A DNA stretch of 64,000 nt from Allorhizobium borbori (GTDB taxonomy: Bacteria; Pseudomonadota; Alphaproteobacteria; Rhizobiales; Rhizobiaceae): positions 1 through 64,000 of the forward strand of contig NZ_JACIDU010000004.1 in NCBI RefSeq assembly GCF_014196535.1, written 5' to 3'. The notes beneath the pieces were generated by a model. The model did not search any database. It worked only from the letters and a program-made list of their open reading frames with translations, and had not been told where the DNA came from. Positions 17,345 through 26,186 of this stretch are shown here, in pieces (position 1 is the stretch's first letter; every line of letters starts with the position of its first letter). Made by a program: the position numbers and the translations under genes.

Positions 17345-18475
17345 TCAACGCGTTTGATGAGTGCCACGATGCGCGGCGGCGTAACCGAGCGCCAGGGCAA
17401 GCGCCAGGCCAAACGCACTCTCGAAGGCCCTGTCGTAATTCCCCCACCAGCCATAGGTATCCACCGCGAAAAGAACGGCGGCGTAGGCGCCCGCCTGCCA
17501 GCCGCAGACGAGGATGCCAGTCATGAAGCCGATGGAGCGGGTGCCGTAGAGCCCGCTGATTGCCGCTATGGCAAGCGGCAGGGCTGCGAACCAGACAAGC
17601 CCGGCCGCGGACGCCGCGCCAAGCACGACGACGGGCGTGAGCGGAAGCCACAGCAGGGCGGCAAAGGCTATGGCGCGCAGCAGGAAGACGAGGCTCAACC
17701 GCCTGAGCGGCGCGCCGGTTGCGGTCAGCGCCGCACCCGCCACATTGAACAGGTTGAGCAGAAGCAGCGCTGTGACGATGACCTCCACGGCAAGCCCGTG
17801 GTCGGACAGGGTGACACCGAGTGTCGCGGAGAAAAGGCCGGTCTGGAAGCCGCTAACCGCCGCGCCGACCACGAGGATCGCCAGAATCAGGCTGCGCCCT
17901 TTGATCGTTTCGGGCGCGGGCGGATGACTGGAGGGTGGCGGCAGAAGCAGCGCCAGCGGCGCGATGAGCGCTACGCCGGCGGCAAGCGTCAGCAATGTTG
18001 CCCGCGCACCGGCCTCGATCAGCACGCCTTGCACGGCAGGCGTGACGAAAAGCGCGGAAAGTGCTGCGGCAGCGGTGACGATGGCCAGGCGTCGGCGGAC
18101 GGGGCCGCCCGCAAGCGCCGCGAAGACAACCGGAAAAGTCGTGCCACCGAGACCGATGCCAGCGAGAACGCCGCCGCCGAGAATGACGGCGGACGAATGC
18201 GACGCGGTGGCCAGCAGAACCAGCCCGCTCGCATAAAGAAGGGCGGCAAGAGCAGCCACAAGCCGTGCATGGCCGCGATCGGCAAGCAGGCCGGCGAGGA
18301 TGGCAGAGACGCCCCAGACGAGAAGCTGGACATTCTGCATGAGCGCGAAGCTTTCCCGCTCGATACCGACGGCCATGAGATAGGGCGGCAGAAGATAGGG
18401 CATCGCCGCGCGTGGCGCGAAGGCGAGAAAAAGCATCAGCGCTCCGGCTGTCACCGCAAGGGGTTTGCCGCCCAT
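17345..18475 (-). CDS. MFS transporter
   Basis: A 376-residue membrane protein with about 12 predicted segments and a partial MFS signature (GLLADRGHARLVAAL). I chose ATG 18475, where AAAGGGA precedes the start; a longer frame to 18523 adds a charged stretch without a ribosome site. It is alanine/leucine-rich and its substrate is unknown. Both MFS genes here start with a short APRAAM/GPRSAM motif near the first membrane segment, suggesting they are distant relatives. Confidence 0.82.
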   Translation of the reverse strand: MGGKPLAVTAGALMLFLAFAPRAAMPYLLPPYLMAVGIERESFALMQNVQLLVWGVSAILAGLLADRGHARLVAALAALLYASGLVLLATASHSSAVILGGGVLAGIGLGGTTFPVVFAALAGGPVRRRLAIVTAAAALSALFVTPAVQGVLIEAGARATLLTLAAGVALIAPLALLLPPPSSHPPAPETIKGRSLILAILVVGAAVSGFQTGLFSATLGVTLSDHGLAVEVIVTALLLLNLFNVAGAALTATGAPLRRLSLVFLLRAIAFAALLWLPLTPVVVLGAASAAGLVWFAALPLAIAAISGLYGTRSIGFMTGILVCGWQAGAYAAVLFAVDTYGWWGNYDRAFESAFGLALALALGYAAAHRGTHQTR

Positions 18476-18562
18476 GGTCCCTTTCGCTTCTCCGCCTTCG
18501 ATCCCGCGTGCCTTCCTATCCATACAGGATGAAAAGATGAAGTGTCAGGCTGTCGCACCGGT

Positions 18563-19408
18563 TCACCGGCGCTTGAACGCCCAACCCTCCGGCCGGGTTT
18601 CCAGCACGGTCACGGCATCGCCCAGTTTCAGCACGCCTTCGCCGCGCGGCACGGCATTCCAGCCGAACAACGGGCCGGGAACGCGCCGGTCGGCGGACAT
18701 GCGGATGCGGCCCATGGCCTTCATCGGGCTTGCGCCTTCGCGCGAACCGGTCTGCTGGTCCTGTGTGGTCATGATGCAGCGGGCACAGGGCTTGACGAGA
18801 TCGAAGCGCATACCGCCGATTTCAAGGGCGGCCCAATGGTCTTCGGCAAAGGCTTCCGCGCCATCGATGACGACGTTGGGGCGGAAGCGGTCCATGCCTA
18901 CGGGTTCCTCGCCATGCGCTGCCATGTCGGCGTTGAGCGCCGCCAGCGAGGCGGTGTTCGTGATCAGGATCTGAAACCCGTCGGCGAAGGTCACGGGCGT
19001 TTCTTCGCCTGCCCATTCACGGCTCGCCGTGCGCCGGGCATCGCCATCGAAGTAGACGAGGATGGCGTCGCGGCCGAGCCATGAGGAAAGCGCGGCATTG
19101 GTGGCATCGTCGGCCAGCGCGGCGCTGACGATGTTCTTCCACACCGCCACATCCTTGCGGGTGGCAAAACCCGAGAGGGGAGCCTCATGCCGCGCAGCGC
19201 CCATCGCCAGATGCAGTACGCCGCCCGCAACGTGCGCTTCCACCTGCGCCAGCGCCGGCAGCTCGCGCTGTGTGATGAAGTGGCCGGAGGGATCGGCCAG
19301 CATGAAGCGACGGTCACCGGCGAGACCGAAGGCATCCACCGGGCTTTCGGGAAGCGCAATGCCGCGTCCGCTTTTCAAGGGATAGATCGAGAGGTTTGAG
19401 ACCTGCAT
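18563..19408 (-). CDS. MOSC-domain protein (YcbX/mARC-like)
   Basis: A 281-residue protein with an N-terminal MOSC_N beta-barrel (ISIYPLKSGRG-like opening: LSIYPLKSGRGIAL) and a C-terminal MOSC domain containing KPCARCIMTTQDQ. C208 is the cysteine expected to bind molybdenum in the mARC/YcbX type. Such proteins reduce N-hydroxylated compounds with a ferredoxin-like partner. Unlike E. coli YcbX, this protein has no C-terminal ferredoxin domain, so it would need a separate electron donor. Its start lies 19 bases after the end of the HD gene. Confidence 0.88.
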   Translation of the reverse strand: MQVSNLSIYPLKSGRGIALPESPVDAFGLAGDRRFMLADPSGHFITQRELPALAQVEAHVAGGVLHLAMGAARHEAPLSGFATRKDVAVWKNIVSAALADDATNAALSSWLGRDAILVYFDGDARRTASREWAGEETPVTFADGFQILITNTASLAALNADMAAHGEEPVGMDRFRPNVVIDGAEAFAEDHWAALEIGGMRFDLVKPCARCIMTTQDQQTGSREGASPMKAMGRIRMSADRRVPGPLFGWNAVPRGEGVLKLGDAVTVLETRPEGWAFKRR

Positions 19409-19427
19409 GGGCGTGCCCCTTGTTGTG

Positions 19428-20081
19428 TCAGATTTCGTCGAGAAACTGCTCGTAGATCGTCACGAGCCGTGCGTGCCTTTCCTTCGCCATAGCCTGTCCG
19501 GTCGCCGTTTTGAACCCCTCGGCCAGCGTGAACAGCTTGGCGGGGAAATGGTCTATGGCAAAGGCGCGGTCATCGAGCGCGCGGTCTTTCGCCAGCGGAT
19601 CGGCGGCATCGTACAGGGAGGAGCCCATGCGCCCGGCGGTATAGAAACAGCGCGCCGCCCCCACAGCGCCGATGGCATCCAGCCGGTCGGCATCCTGAAG
19701 GATCTTCGCCTCCAGCGTTTCCGGCTCACGGCCCGCCGAAAAACTGTGGGTGAGGATGGCGTGGTAGACGCCGGCGCAATCCACGCCCCGCCAGCCAAGC
19801 CGGTCGAGAATGCCGGCGGCCTTCTCGGCGGCAAGGCGCGAGGCTTCGGCCCTTAGCGGTGAATTCTTCTCCACAGCCACGCAATCATGCAGAAGAACGG
19901 CGGCGGCCAGAATAAGCCCGTTGCCGCCTTCCTGTTCGTGGATGCGCAGCGCATTGCGGAAGACGCGGGCGATGTGGGCAAGATCGTGCGAGCCGTCCGT
20001 GGTGCCGTCGAGATGCGGCAGCAGGACTTCCGCGAGGTCTGCATGGGGTGCGAAACGGGCGGCGTCAGTGGCGTGGGACAT
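19428..20081 (-). CDS. HD-domain phosphohydrolase
   Basis: A 217-residue metal-dependent hydrolase of the HD family. Ligands are H32-D33 in GSHDLAHIARV, H65-D66 in LLHDCVAV, and the aspartate of QDADRLDAIG. The ATG at 20081 is chosen because GGAAGGAAAG precedes it. The substrate (a nucleotide or phosphate ester) is unknown. It is divergent from nadA over 203 bases and could be read together with the downstream MOSC gene. Confidence 0.88.
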   Translation of the reverse strand: MSHATDAARFAPHADLAEVLLPHLDGTTDGSHDLAHIARVFRNALRIHEQEGGNGLILAAAVLLHDCVAVEKNSPLRAEASRLAAEKAAGILDRLGWRGVDCAGVYHAILTHSFSAGREPETLEAKILQDADRLDAIGAVGAARCFYTAGRMGSSLYDAADPLAKDRALDDRAFAIDHFPAKLFTLAEGFKTATGQAMAKERHARLVTIYEQFLDEI

Positions 20082-20193
20082 TGGGCTTTCCTTCCTGCAC
20101 TGACCGGGTTTAGCGATGTGGACCAGGGAGGGCAAACGAATATCCGCGTGAATGCACCTTGCAAACCGTCACAAAACTTTCTAAATCAATGCG

Positions 20194-20213
20194 ACCGGCC
20201 CCTGCCGGTTTTC
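20194..20213 (+). terminator. Short GC hairpin before the nadA promoter
   Basis: ACCGGC (20194-20199) and GCCGGT (20204-20209) flank CCCT, followed by TTTTC. It looks like a small intrinsic terminator pointing at nadA, but no gene lies upstream in that direction. It may insulate the promoter, or be chance. Confidence 0.35.
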
Positions 20214-20220
20214 TTTGGGT

Positions 20221-20249
20221 ACACTTATACTCACATTGAGCATAAGTGT
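20221..20249 (+). promoter_or_regulatory. Operator palindrome over the nadA -10 box
   Basis: The arms ACACTTATACTCA (20221-20233) and TGAGCATAAGTGT (20237-20249) are inverted repeats with a single mismatch, separated by CAT. A good -10 hexamer, TATACT (20226-20231), lies within the left arm, so a bound dimer would block RNA polymerase. The -35 box is unclear. By position and symmetry this is the operator of nadABC. The likely regulator is the NadQ-type protein encoded at 28097-29059; that pairing is inferred. Confidence 0.75.
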
Positions 20250-20251
20250 TG

Positions 20252-20270
20252 AGGTCGCGGGGAGCGACCT
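20252..20270 (+). promoter_or_regulatory. Leader hairpin next to the nadA ribosome site
   Basis: AGGTCGC (20252-20258) pairs with GCGACCT (20264-20270) around GGGGA. The nadA Shine-Dalgarno GGAGGGAG begins at the next base. The hairpin could affect translation start or protect the 5' end of the mRNA. Confidence 0.5.
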
Positions 20271-20284
20271 GGAGGGAGACGGAA

Positions 20285-21358
20285 ATGGCTGGTCATTCGG
20301 CAGTGCGCGCCGCAGTGGGCGTTGATCTTTCGGCAGCGGAGCGGTTCGGCATTTTGCCTCGCCCCGATCTCGCCTTCACGCCGGCGGTGGCGAAGGAAAC
20401 GGCGCCGCTTTACGAGCGGGTGAAGCATTTCATTCCCGAAATCGAATGGCCGGTCTACGCCCCCTATGTTCACGCCATCAACCGGCTGAAGAAGGAGCGC
20501 AATGCGGTCATCCTCGCTCATAACTACCAGACGCCGGATATCTTCCATTGCGTCTCCGACATCGTGGGCGATTCGCTCCAGCTTGCCCGTGACGCCACGA
20601 AGGTCGAGGCCGAGATCATCATCCAGTGCGGCGTGCATTTCATGGCCGAAACCTCGAAGCTGCTGAATCCGGAGAAGACCATCCTCATTCCCGATAGCCG
20701 CGCCGGCTGCTCGCTGTCGGAATCGATCACGGGCGCGGATGTGCGCGAACTGAAGCGCCGCTATCCCGGCGTTCCGGTGGTGACCTATGTCAACACCTCT
20801 GCCGATGTGAAGGCGGAAACGGACATTTGCTGCACCTCGGCCAATGCCGTGGATGTGGTGGAAAGCCTGGACTCCGATACGGTGCTGTGCATTCCCGACG
20901 AGTATCTGGCGATGAATGTCGCGCGCCGCACCAACAAGAAGATCCTTACCTGGGCGGGCCATTGCGAAGTGCACGAGCGCTTTACCGCGGATGAGCTTCT
21001 GGCCTACCGCGAAGCCGATCCGACCATCGAGATTGTCGCGCACCCCGAATGCCATCCGAGCGTGCTCGACGTTTCCGACTATTCCGGCTCGACGGCGGGC
21101 ATGATCAACTACGTCAAGACGAAGAAGCCGGCGCGTGTGCTGCTCGTCACGGAATGCTCCATGGCTTCCAACATCCAGTCGGAGGTGGAGGGCGTCGATT
21201 TCGTCAAACCGTGCAATCTCTGTCCGCACATGAAGCGCATCACGCTGCCGAAGATCCTCGACAGCCTGCTGTTCATGACGGAGGAGGTGAAGGTCGATCC
21301 CGCGATTGCAGGCCCCGCGCGGCTTGCCGTTGAGCGCATGATCAACCTCAAGGCCTGA
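20285..21358 (+). CDS. nadA: Quinolinate synthase
   Basis: A 357-residue [4Fe-4S] enzyme that condenses iminoaspartate with dihydroxyacetone phosphate to quinolinate in de novo NAD synthesis. Candidate cluster cysteines are C115 in [12 protein letters not shown]227 in WAGHCEVH, and the C310/C313 pair in [12 protein letters not shown]. Substrate motifs AHNYQTPDI and the HPECHPSV region are also present. GGAGGGAG precedes the ATG at 20285. It is the first gene of nadA-nadB-nadC, controlled by the palindrome at 20221-20249. Confidence 0.97.
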   Translation: MAGHSAVRAAVGVDLSAAERFGILPRPDLAFTPAVAKETAPLYERVKHFIPEIEWPVYAPYVHAINRLKKERNAVILAHNYQTPDIFHCVSDIVGDSLQLARDATKVEAEIIIQCGVHFMAETSKLLNPEKTILIPDSRAGCSLSESITGADVRELKRRYPGVPVVTYVNTSADVKAETDICCTSANAVDVVESLDSDTVLCIPDEYLAMNVARRTNKKILTWAGHCEVHERFTADELLAYREADPTIEIVAHPECHPSVLDVSDYSGSTAGMINYVKTKKPARVLLVTECSMASNIQSEVEGVDFVKPCNLCPHMKRITLPKILDSLLFMTEEVKVDPAIAGPARLAVERMINLKA

Positions 21359-21399
21359 CGAAATCGAGTGAAAAGACCCGCGCGTTCGAGGAGGATGGC

Positions 21400-22995
21400 A
21401 TGGCAATTTCAAACAGAGTGGCGACCCCGCAAAGCCTTGGCGGCATCGATGATGTCGTGATCGTCGGTGGCGGGCTTGCCGGGCTTTTCTGCGCCTTGCG
21501 GCTTAGCCCGATGCCGGTCACCGTGCTGGCGGCGGCACCCATCGGGCAGGGGGCCTCGTCCGCCTGGGCACAGGGCGGCATTGCCGCCGCCATGAGCGAG
21601 GGCGACACCTTCGGCAAGCATCTGGCCGATACGCTGGCCGCCGGTGCCGGCATTGTCGATCCGAAGATCGCCATGCTGACGATTTCGGAAGGGCCGGATC
21701 GCATCCGTGATCTTCTGGCCTATGGCGTGCCTTTCGACCGCGATCTGGAAGGTCATCTCGTGCTGTCGCGGGAGGCGGCCCATTCCGAACGCCGCATCGT
21801 GCGTGTCAAGGGTGACATGGCCGGCCGCGCCATCATGGAAGCGCTGATTGCCGCCGTGCGTAACACGCCGACCATCCGCGTGATGGAAGGCTATGTCGTG
21901 GAAGACCTGGTGCGCGAGGGCAAGGTGGTGACGGGCGTCATCGCAAGACCCGATGCCGGCCAGTCCAAGGCGCGCATCGTGTTTCCCGCCCGCTCCGTCG
22001 TGCTTTGTTCCGGCGGCGTCGGTCATCTCTATGCCGTCACCACCAATCCGGCGGAAGCCAAGGGGCAGGGACTCGGCATGGCGGCCCGCGCCGGCGCGGT
22101 CATTGCCGATCCTGAATTCGTGCAGTTCCATCCGACCGCCATCGATATCGGCCGCGATCCCGCGCCGCTTGCCACCGAGGCGCTGCGCGGCGATGGCGCG
22201 ACGCTGATTAACAACGCCGGCGAACGGTTCATGACGGCGATCCACGCGGATGCGGAACTGGCGCCGCGCGACATTGTTGCCCGCGGTGTCTTCGCCGAGG
22301 TCAAGGCCGGGCGCGGTGCGTTTCTCGATTGCCGCAAGGCGGTGGGCAAGCACTTCCCCGAGGCCTTCCCCACGGTCTATGCCTCCTGCATGGCGGCTGG
22401 CATTGATCCGGTCACGCAGCCGATTCCCGTGGTTCCGGCTGTGCACTATCACATGGGCGGGCTGATGGTGGATGCGGATGGCCGCACTTCGCTCGATGGT
22501 CTTTGGGCGGCAGGCGAAGTCGCCTCGACCGGCCTGCACGGCGCCAATCGCCTTGCCTCCAACTCATTGCTGGAAGCCGTGGTCTTTGCCGCCCGCATCG
22601 CCGAAAGCATCAAGGGGCTCATTCCGCAGAACGGTCTTCGCGCCTGGCCGAAGAATGCCGACGAGAACGACGAACTGGTGACGCTGGAAGACAGCCACGA
22701 GCTGAAGCAGCTTCGCAAGGTCATGAGCAACGATGTCGGTGTGATCCGCGATGCCGCAAGCCTCACGCACGCGCTGCGCGAAATCCGCCGGCTGGAGCAT
22801 GAAAATCCGCGCCTGCGCTTCATGAACATCGTCGCCGCCGCCAAGCTCATTGCCGTGGCGGCCCATGACCGGCTGGAAAGCCGGGGCGGTCATTTCCGCT
22901 CCGACCACCCCGAGCCGCAGGAGGTTCTGCGCCGCCGCACGTTCCTGACACTTTCGCAGGCGGAAAAACGGGCGGCGGAAATCGCGGCGTTGTGA
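21400..22995 (+). CDS. nadB: L-aspartate oxidase
   Basis: A 531-residue FAD enzyme that oxidises L-aspartate to iminoaspartate, which NadA uses at once. The N-terminal dinucleotide fold is [17 protein letters not shown], followed by [12 protein letters not shown], the HYHMGG motif, and the C-terminal [21 protein letters not shown] segment. GAGGAGG precedes the start. It is 41 bases after nadA and 196 before nadC, all in one orientation. Confidence 0.97.
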   Translation: MAISNRVATPQSLGGIDDVVIVGGGLAGLFCALRLSPMPVTVLAAAPIGQGASSAWAQGGIAAAMSEGDTFGKHLADTLAAGAGIVDPKIAMLTISEGPDRIRDLLAYGVPFDRDLEGHLVLSREAAHSERRIVRVKGDMAGRAIMEALIAAVRNTPTIRVMEGYVVEDLVREGKVVTGVIARPDAGQSKARIVFPARSVVLCSGGVGHLYAVTTNPAEAKGQGLGMAARAGAVIADPEFVQFHPTAIDIGRDPAPLATEALRGDGATLINNAGERFMTAIHADAELAPRDIVARGVFAEVKAGRGAFLDCRKAVGKHFPEAFPTVYASCMAAGIDPVTQPIPVVPAVHYHMGGLMVDADGRTSLDGLWAAGEVASTGLHGANRLASNSLLEAVVFAARIAESIKGLIPQNGLRAWPKNADENDELVTLEDSHELKQLRKVMSNDVGVIRDAASLTHALREIRRLEHENPRLRFMNIVAAAKLIAVAAHDRLESRGGHFRSDHPEPQEVLRRRTFLTLSQAEKRAAEIAAL

Positions 22996-23191
22996 GGGGG
23001 CGTGCCACAGGGTTTTCTCCGCCTTTGTGACAAAGCAAGCGCCCGGGAATTTGAGCGAATTCGGCTTCGTCCCTTCTGCCCGAGGGAGAGGGGACGAAAC
23101 GGCAAAGTCCTGCCATGTTCGAATGCCCCGTTTCGGGGTGGCGGCAGGCCGGAGGAAGCCTGCCCAAACGTGATCAGAAGAGGAATGCACC

Positions 23192-24100
23192 ATGACCGTC
23201 ACACCGCTTCGCCCGACGCTGCTCGCCATCATGGTGGAGGATCAGGTGCGTGCCGCCCTTCAGGAGGATCTGGGCCGCGCCGGCGACATTACCACCTATG
23301 CCACCATCGCCCCGTCGCTGATGGCCGAGGCGCGGGTCAATACGCGGCAGGAGGGCATCGTCGCCGGCATGGAGCTTGCCCGCACCGCCTTCCGGCTGGT
23401 CGATCCCGCCGTGGTTTTTGACGCGCATATGGAGGATGGCGATCGGGTAAAGCCGGGCGACGCGCTGATTACGGTGAACGGCCCGGCGCGTTCGGTGCTT
23501 TCGGCCGAGCGGGTGGCGCTGAACTTCCTCATGCACCTTTCCGGCATTGCCACGCTGACGGCGCGCTACGCTGCGGAGATTGCCCATACACCCGCGAAAG
23601 TCACCTGCACGCGCAAGACGCTGCCCGGCCTGCGTGCGCTGGCGAAATACGCCGTGCGTCTCGGCGGTGCGTCGAACCACCGCTACGGGCTGGATGATGC
23701 CGTGCTCATCAAGGACAACCACATTGCCGTTTCGGGCGGCGTGGCCAGTGCGGTTCGTGCGGCGCGCGCCTATTGCGGCCACCTTGTCAAGATTGAGGTG
23801 GAGGTCGACGGTCTCGACCAGATGCGCGAGGCGCTGACGGCTTCCCCGGACGTGATCCTGCTCGACAATATGGGGCCGGAGCGCCTGCGCGAGGCCGTCG
23901 AGATCAACCGCCTTGCCGCCGGCCTCTCGCCGGAAGCCTATCGGAATGCACCGAACCGGGTGAAGCTGGAAGCCTCCGGCAATGTGGATTTGACGACAAT
24001 CAAGGCAATCGCCGAAAGCGGAATCGACTACATCTCGACCTCGAAGATAACCATGGCCGCGCCGACGCTTGATGTCGGTCTGGATGTCGTTACGCGGTGA
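23192..24100 (+). CDS. nadC: Nicotinate-nucleotide diphosphorylase (carboxylating)
   Basis: A 302-residue quinolinate phosphoribosyltransferase, which turns quinolinate and PRPP into nicotinate mononucleotide. Active-site motifs include CTRKTLPGLRALAKYAVRLGG in outline (key TRKT, GG), the HRYGLDDAVLIKDNH segment, and the C-terminal VDLTTIKAIAESGIDYIS. The 196-base gap after nadB has no gene; it contains CCCCGTTTCGGGG and other short GC repeats, but no clear terminator. Likely still part of the nadABC transcript. Confidence 0.96.
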   Translation: MTVTPLRPTLLAIMVEDQVRAALQEDLGRAGDITTYATIAPSLMAEARVNTRQEGIVAGMELARTAFRLVDPAVVFDAHMEDGDRVKPGDALITVNGPARSVLSAERVALNFLMHLSGIATLTARYAAEIAHTPAKVTCTRKTLPGLRALAKYAVRLGGASNHRYGLDDAVLIKDNHIAVSGGVASAVRAARAYCGHLVKIEVEVDGLDQMREALTASPDVILLDNMGPERLREAVEINRLAAGLSPEAYRNAPNRVKLEASGNVDLTTIKAIAESGIDYISTSKITMAAPTLDVGLDVVTR

Positions 24101-24123
24101 TGCAATTTTTGGCTGCGTATGCG
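24100..24123 (+). repeat. Imperfect direct repeat, copy 1
   Basis: Starts with ATGCAATTTT and ends with TGCGTATGCG; 18 of 24 positions match 24180-24203 without gaps. A tandem hexamer TGCGTATGCGTA lies at its end. It overlaps the nadC stop codon and lies in the AT-rich region upstream of the ABC importer. Confidence 0.5.
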
Positions 24124-24179
24124 TAAAATGTGGAATATTAGCTTATAAAATAGCCATAACGAATAAATGACTAGTTTAT

Positions 24180-24203
24180 ATGCAATTTTGTCTTGCGTGT
24201 ACG
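24180..24203 (+). repeat. Imperfect direct repeat, copy 2
   Basis: ATGCAATTTT followed by TTGCGTGTACG, 80 bases (about eight helical turns) after copy 1 and 62 bases before the binding-protein start codon. The spacing would put the two copies on the same face of the DNA, which fits a cooperative regulator; no regulator is identified. Confidence 0.5.
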
Positions 24204-24264
24204 GTCCAACCTGTCTTGAATGGTCCTCATCAGATCAAACAATCCGACAGGGGGATTTCAGACA

Positions 24265-25305
24265 ATGTTGAAGCGCAGAACCTTCACGGGGATGGTTGCG
24301 GCGGCGGCCATGGGGCTTGCCGGTGGCCTTTTCACCGCGGCCGCCCCGGCGCACGCCGAAACGGCGATCAAGTTCACGCTTGACTGGAAGTTCGAAGGTC
24401 CGGCTGCCGGTTTCCTGCTGGCGCTCGACAAGGGGTACTTCAAGGCCGAGGGGCTCGACGTCACCATCGACAGCGGCAACGGCTCGGTTGAGGCCATTCC
24501 GCGCGTCGCCACCGGGGCCTATCAACTCGGCTTCGGTGATATCAACTCGGTGATCCAGTTCCTCGACAAGGACCCGAGCCAGAAGGTCAAGGCCGTGATG
24601 ATGGTCTATGAGCGCCCGACCTTCGCCGTCGTCGGTCGCAAGTCGCTTGGCATCACCACTGATCCGAAGTCGTTGGAAGGCAAGAAGCTCGGCGCGCCGC
24701 CGCCGGATGGCGCCTTCGCCCAGTGGAAGGCCTTCAAGCAGGTTGCCGGTATCGATGACAGCAAGATCACCATCGAATCCATCGGCTTCCCGGTGCGCGA
24801 GCCGATGCTGGCCAAGGGCGATGTGGATGCCGTGTTCGGCTTCTCCTTTTCGGTCGTCTTGAACCTCAAGAAGCAGGGCATCAAGGATGAGGATATCTCG
24901 ACCATCCTGATGGCCGAGCATGGCCTGAACCTCTATGGCAACTCGGTTCTGGTGAACACGGACTTCGCCGAAAAGAACCCGGAAGCCGTCAAGGGCTTCC
25001 TCAAGGCGCTCGCCAAGGGCTTCGCCGATGCTGTCGCCGACCCGAAGGCCGGTGCCGAGGCCGTTCTCAAGCGCAACGAAACGCTGAACGCTGGTGTCGA
25101 GGAAGAGCGGCTGAAGATGGCCATCGCCCAGAACATCAAGACGCCTTACGTCGTTGAGAACGGCTTCGGCGGCGTCGACCCGGCGCGTCTCGCCGCTTCG
25201 CTGGAAACCCTGAAGATTTCCATGGGTCTCAAGGGCAATGTCACGGCGGACCGCGTCTTTGATGCGAGCTACCTGCCGCCCAAGGCGGAGCGGATGCTTC
25301 CCTGA
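24265..25305 (+). CDS. ABC importer, substrate-binding protein (NMT1/THI5-like, NitT/TauT class)
   Basis: A 346-residue periplasmic binding protein. The N-terminus has adjacent arginines followed by a long hydrophobic core and AHA cleavage near residue 32, possibly a Tat-type signal (KRRTFTG). The mature protein starts IKFTLDWKFEGPAAGFLLALDKGYFKAEGL in outline, the FTLDW and KGYF patterns of NMT1/THI5-like proteins, which bind small organic molecules such as pyrimidine precursors, sulfonates or nitrate. The substrate is not deducible. GGGGGA precedes the ATG at 24265. A strong terminator separates it from the ATPase gene. Confidence 0.9.
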   Translation: MLKRRTFTGMVAAAAMGLAGGLFTAAAPAHAETAIKFTLDWKFEGPAAGFLLALDKGYFKAEGLDVTIDSGNGSVEAIPRVATGAYQLGFGDINSVIQFLDKDPSQKVKAVMMVYERPTFAVVGRKSLGITTDPKSLEGKKLGAPPPDGAFAQWKAFKQVAGIDDSKITIESIGFPVREPMLAKGDVDAVFGFSFSVVLNLKKQGIKDEDISTILMAEHGLNLYGNSVLVNTDFAEKNPEAVKGFLKALAKGFADAVADPKAGAEAVLKRNETLNAGVEEERLKMAIAQNIKTPYVVENGFGGVDPARLAASLETLKISMGLKGNVTADRVFDASYLPPKAERMLP

Positions 25306-25320
25306 TCCCTCGACTGAACG

Positions 25321-25345
25321 AGCCCCGGCCCTGGCCGGGGCTTTT
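25321..25345 (+). terminator. Internal terminator after the binding-protein gene
   Basis: AGCCCCGGCC and GGCCGGGGCT form a perfect 10-bp stem with a 2-base loop (CT), followed by TTTC. It lies between the binding protein and ATPase genes, so partial read-through would give more binding protein than membrane complex, a common arrangement. Confidence 0.88.
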
Positions 25346-25397
25346 CTCAAAGAGCGAAGTCCGCATGATGCGGCCGCTGTTTCAGGGAGAATTGCCT

Positions 25398-26186
25398 GTG
25401 GCAAACCTGGTTTCCATTGAAAATGTCGATATGCGCTATGGCGGCGCGGCGGGCACGCTGGCCGTTTCCGGCCTGAACCTGACCGTGGCGAAGGGCGAGT
25501 TCGCCGCCGTCGTCGGCCCGTCGGGCTGCGGCAAGTCCACGCTGATGAAGCTGGTCACCGGCCTGCACATTCCCCAGAAGGGCAATGTCATCGTTGCAGA
25601 GAAGCAGGTCACGGAACCCGTTTCCATCGTCGGAATGGCATTCCAGAACCCGACCATGCTGCCGTGGCGCACGACGCTCGAAAACATCCTCCTGCCGCTC
25701 GAAATCGTGGAGAAGCACCGCAAGCGCCTGCGCACCCACAAGAAGGAGTATATCGAAAAGGCCGAGCGGTTGCTTGAGATCGTCGGTCTCAAGGGCTTCG
25801 GATCGAAATTCCCGTGGCAGCTTTCCGGTGGCATGCAGCAGCGCGCCAATCTTTGCCGCGCGCTGATCCACGAGCCGGAACTCCTGATGCTGGACGAGCC
25901 CTTCGGCGCGCTTGATGCCTTCACCCGCGAGGAACTGTGGTGCGTCATCCGCGACCTGCACGCTGCACAGGGGGTGACGATCATCCTCGTCACCCACGAT
26001 CTGCGCGAAGCCGTGTTCCTGGCCGACAAGATTTTCGTCATGTCCTCGCGTCCGGGCCGGGTTCTGGCGGAACATCAGGTGCCGTTCGCGCGTCCGCGGG
26101 ACATCAACCTCACCTATGAAACGGCCTTCAACGACATGGTGCACAAACTGCACGCCGAAATCGCCAATGCGAGGGTTGCCGCATGA
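25398..26186 (+). CDS. ABC importer, ATP-binding protein
   Basis: A 262-residue ATPase of the NitT/TauT importer class that powers uptake with the flanking proteins. Walker A is GPSGCGKST, the signature LSGGMQQR, Walker B LLMLDEPFGALD, and the H-loop VTHD. I start it at the GTG at 25398, 7 bases after GGGAGA; an ATG at 25365 would add 11 residues but has no ribosome site. The stop overlaps the permease start. Confidence 0.93.
   Translation: MANLVSIENVDMRYGGAAGTLAVSGLNLTVAKGEFAAVVGPSGCGKSTLMKLVTGLHIPQKGNVIVAEKQVTEPVSIVGMAFQNPTMLPWRTTLENILLPLEIVEKHRKRLRTHKKEYIEKAERLLEIVGLKGFGSKFPWQLSGGMQQRANLCRALIHEPELLMLDEPFGALDAFTREELWCVIRDLHAAQGVTIILVTHDLREAVFLADKIFVMSSRPGRVLAEHQVPFARPRDINLTYETAFNDMVHKLHAEIANARVAA

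Noticed and set aside
17354-18532. A 392-residue open frame opposite the second MFS gene
   Set aside because: Composition is charged and repetitive without domain features; the minus-strand frame has membrane segments and a ribosome site.
20194-20213. Attenuator of nadA
   Set aside because: The hairpin lies upstream of the likely transcription start, so it would not be in the nadA mRNA.
22996-23191. Gap between nadB and nadC as a mobile repeat unit
   Set aside because: The gap contains short GC palindromes, but I found no second copy of a long unit in the window.
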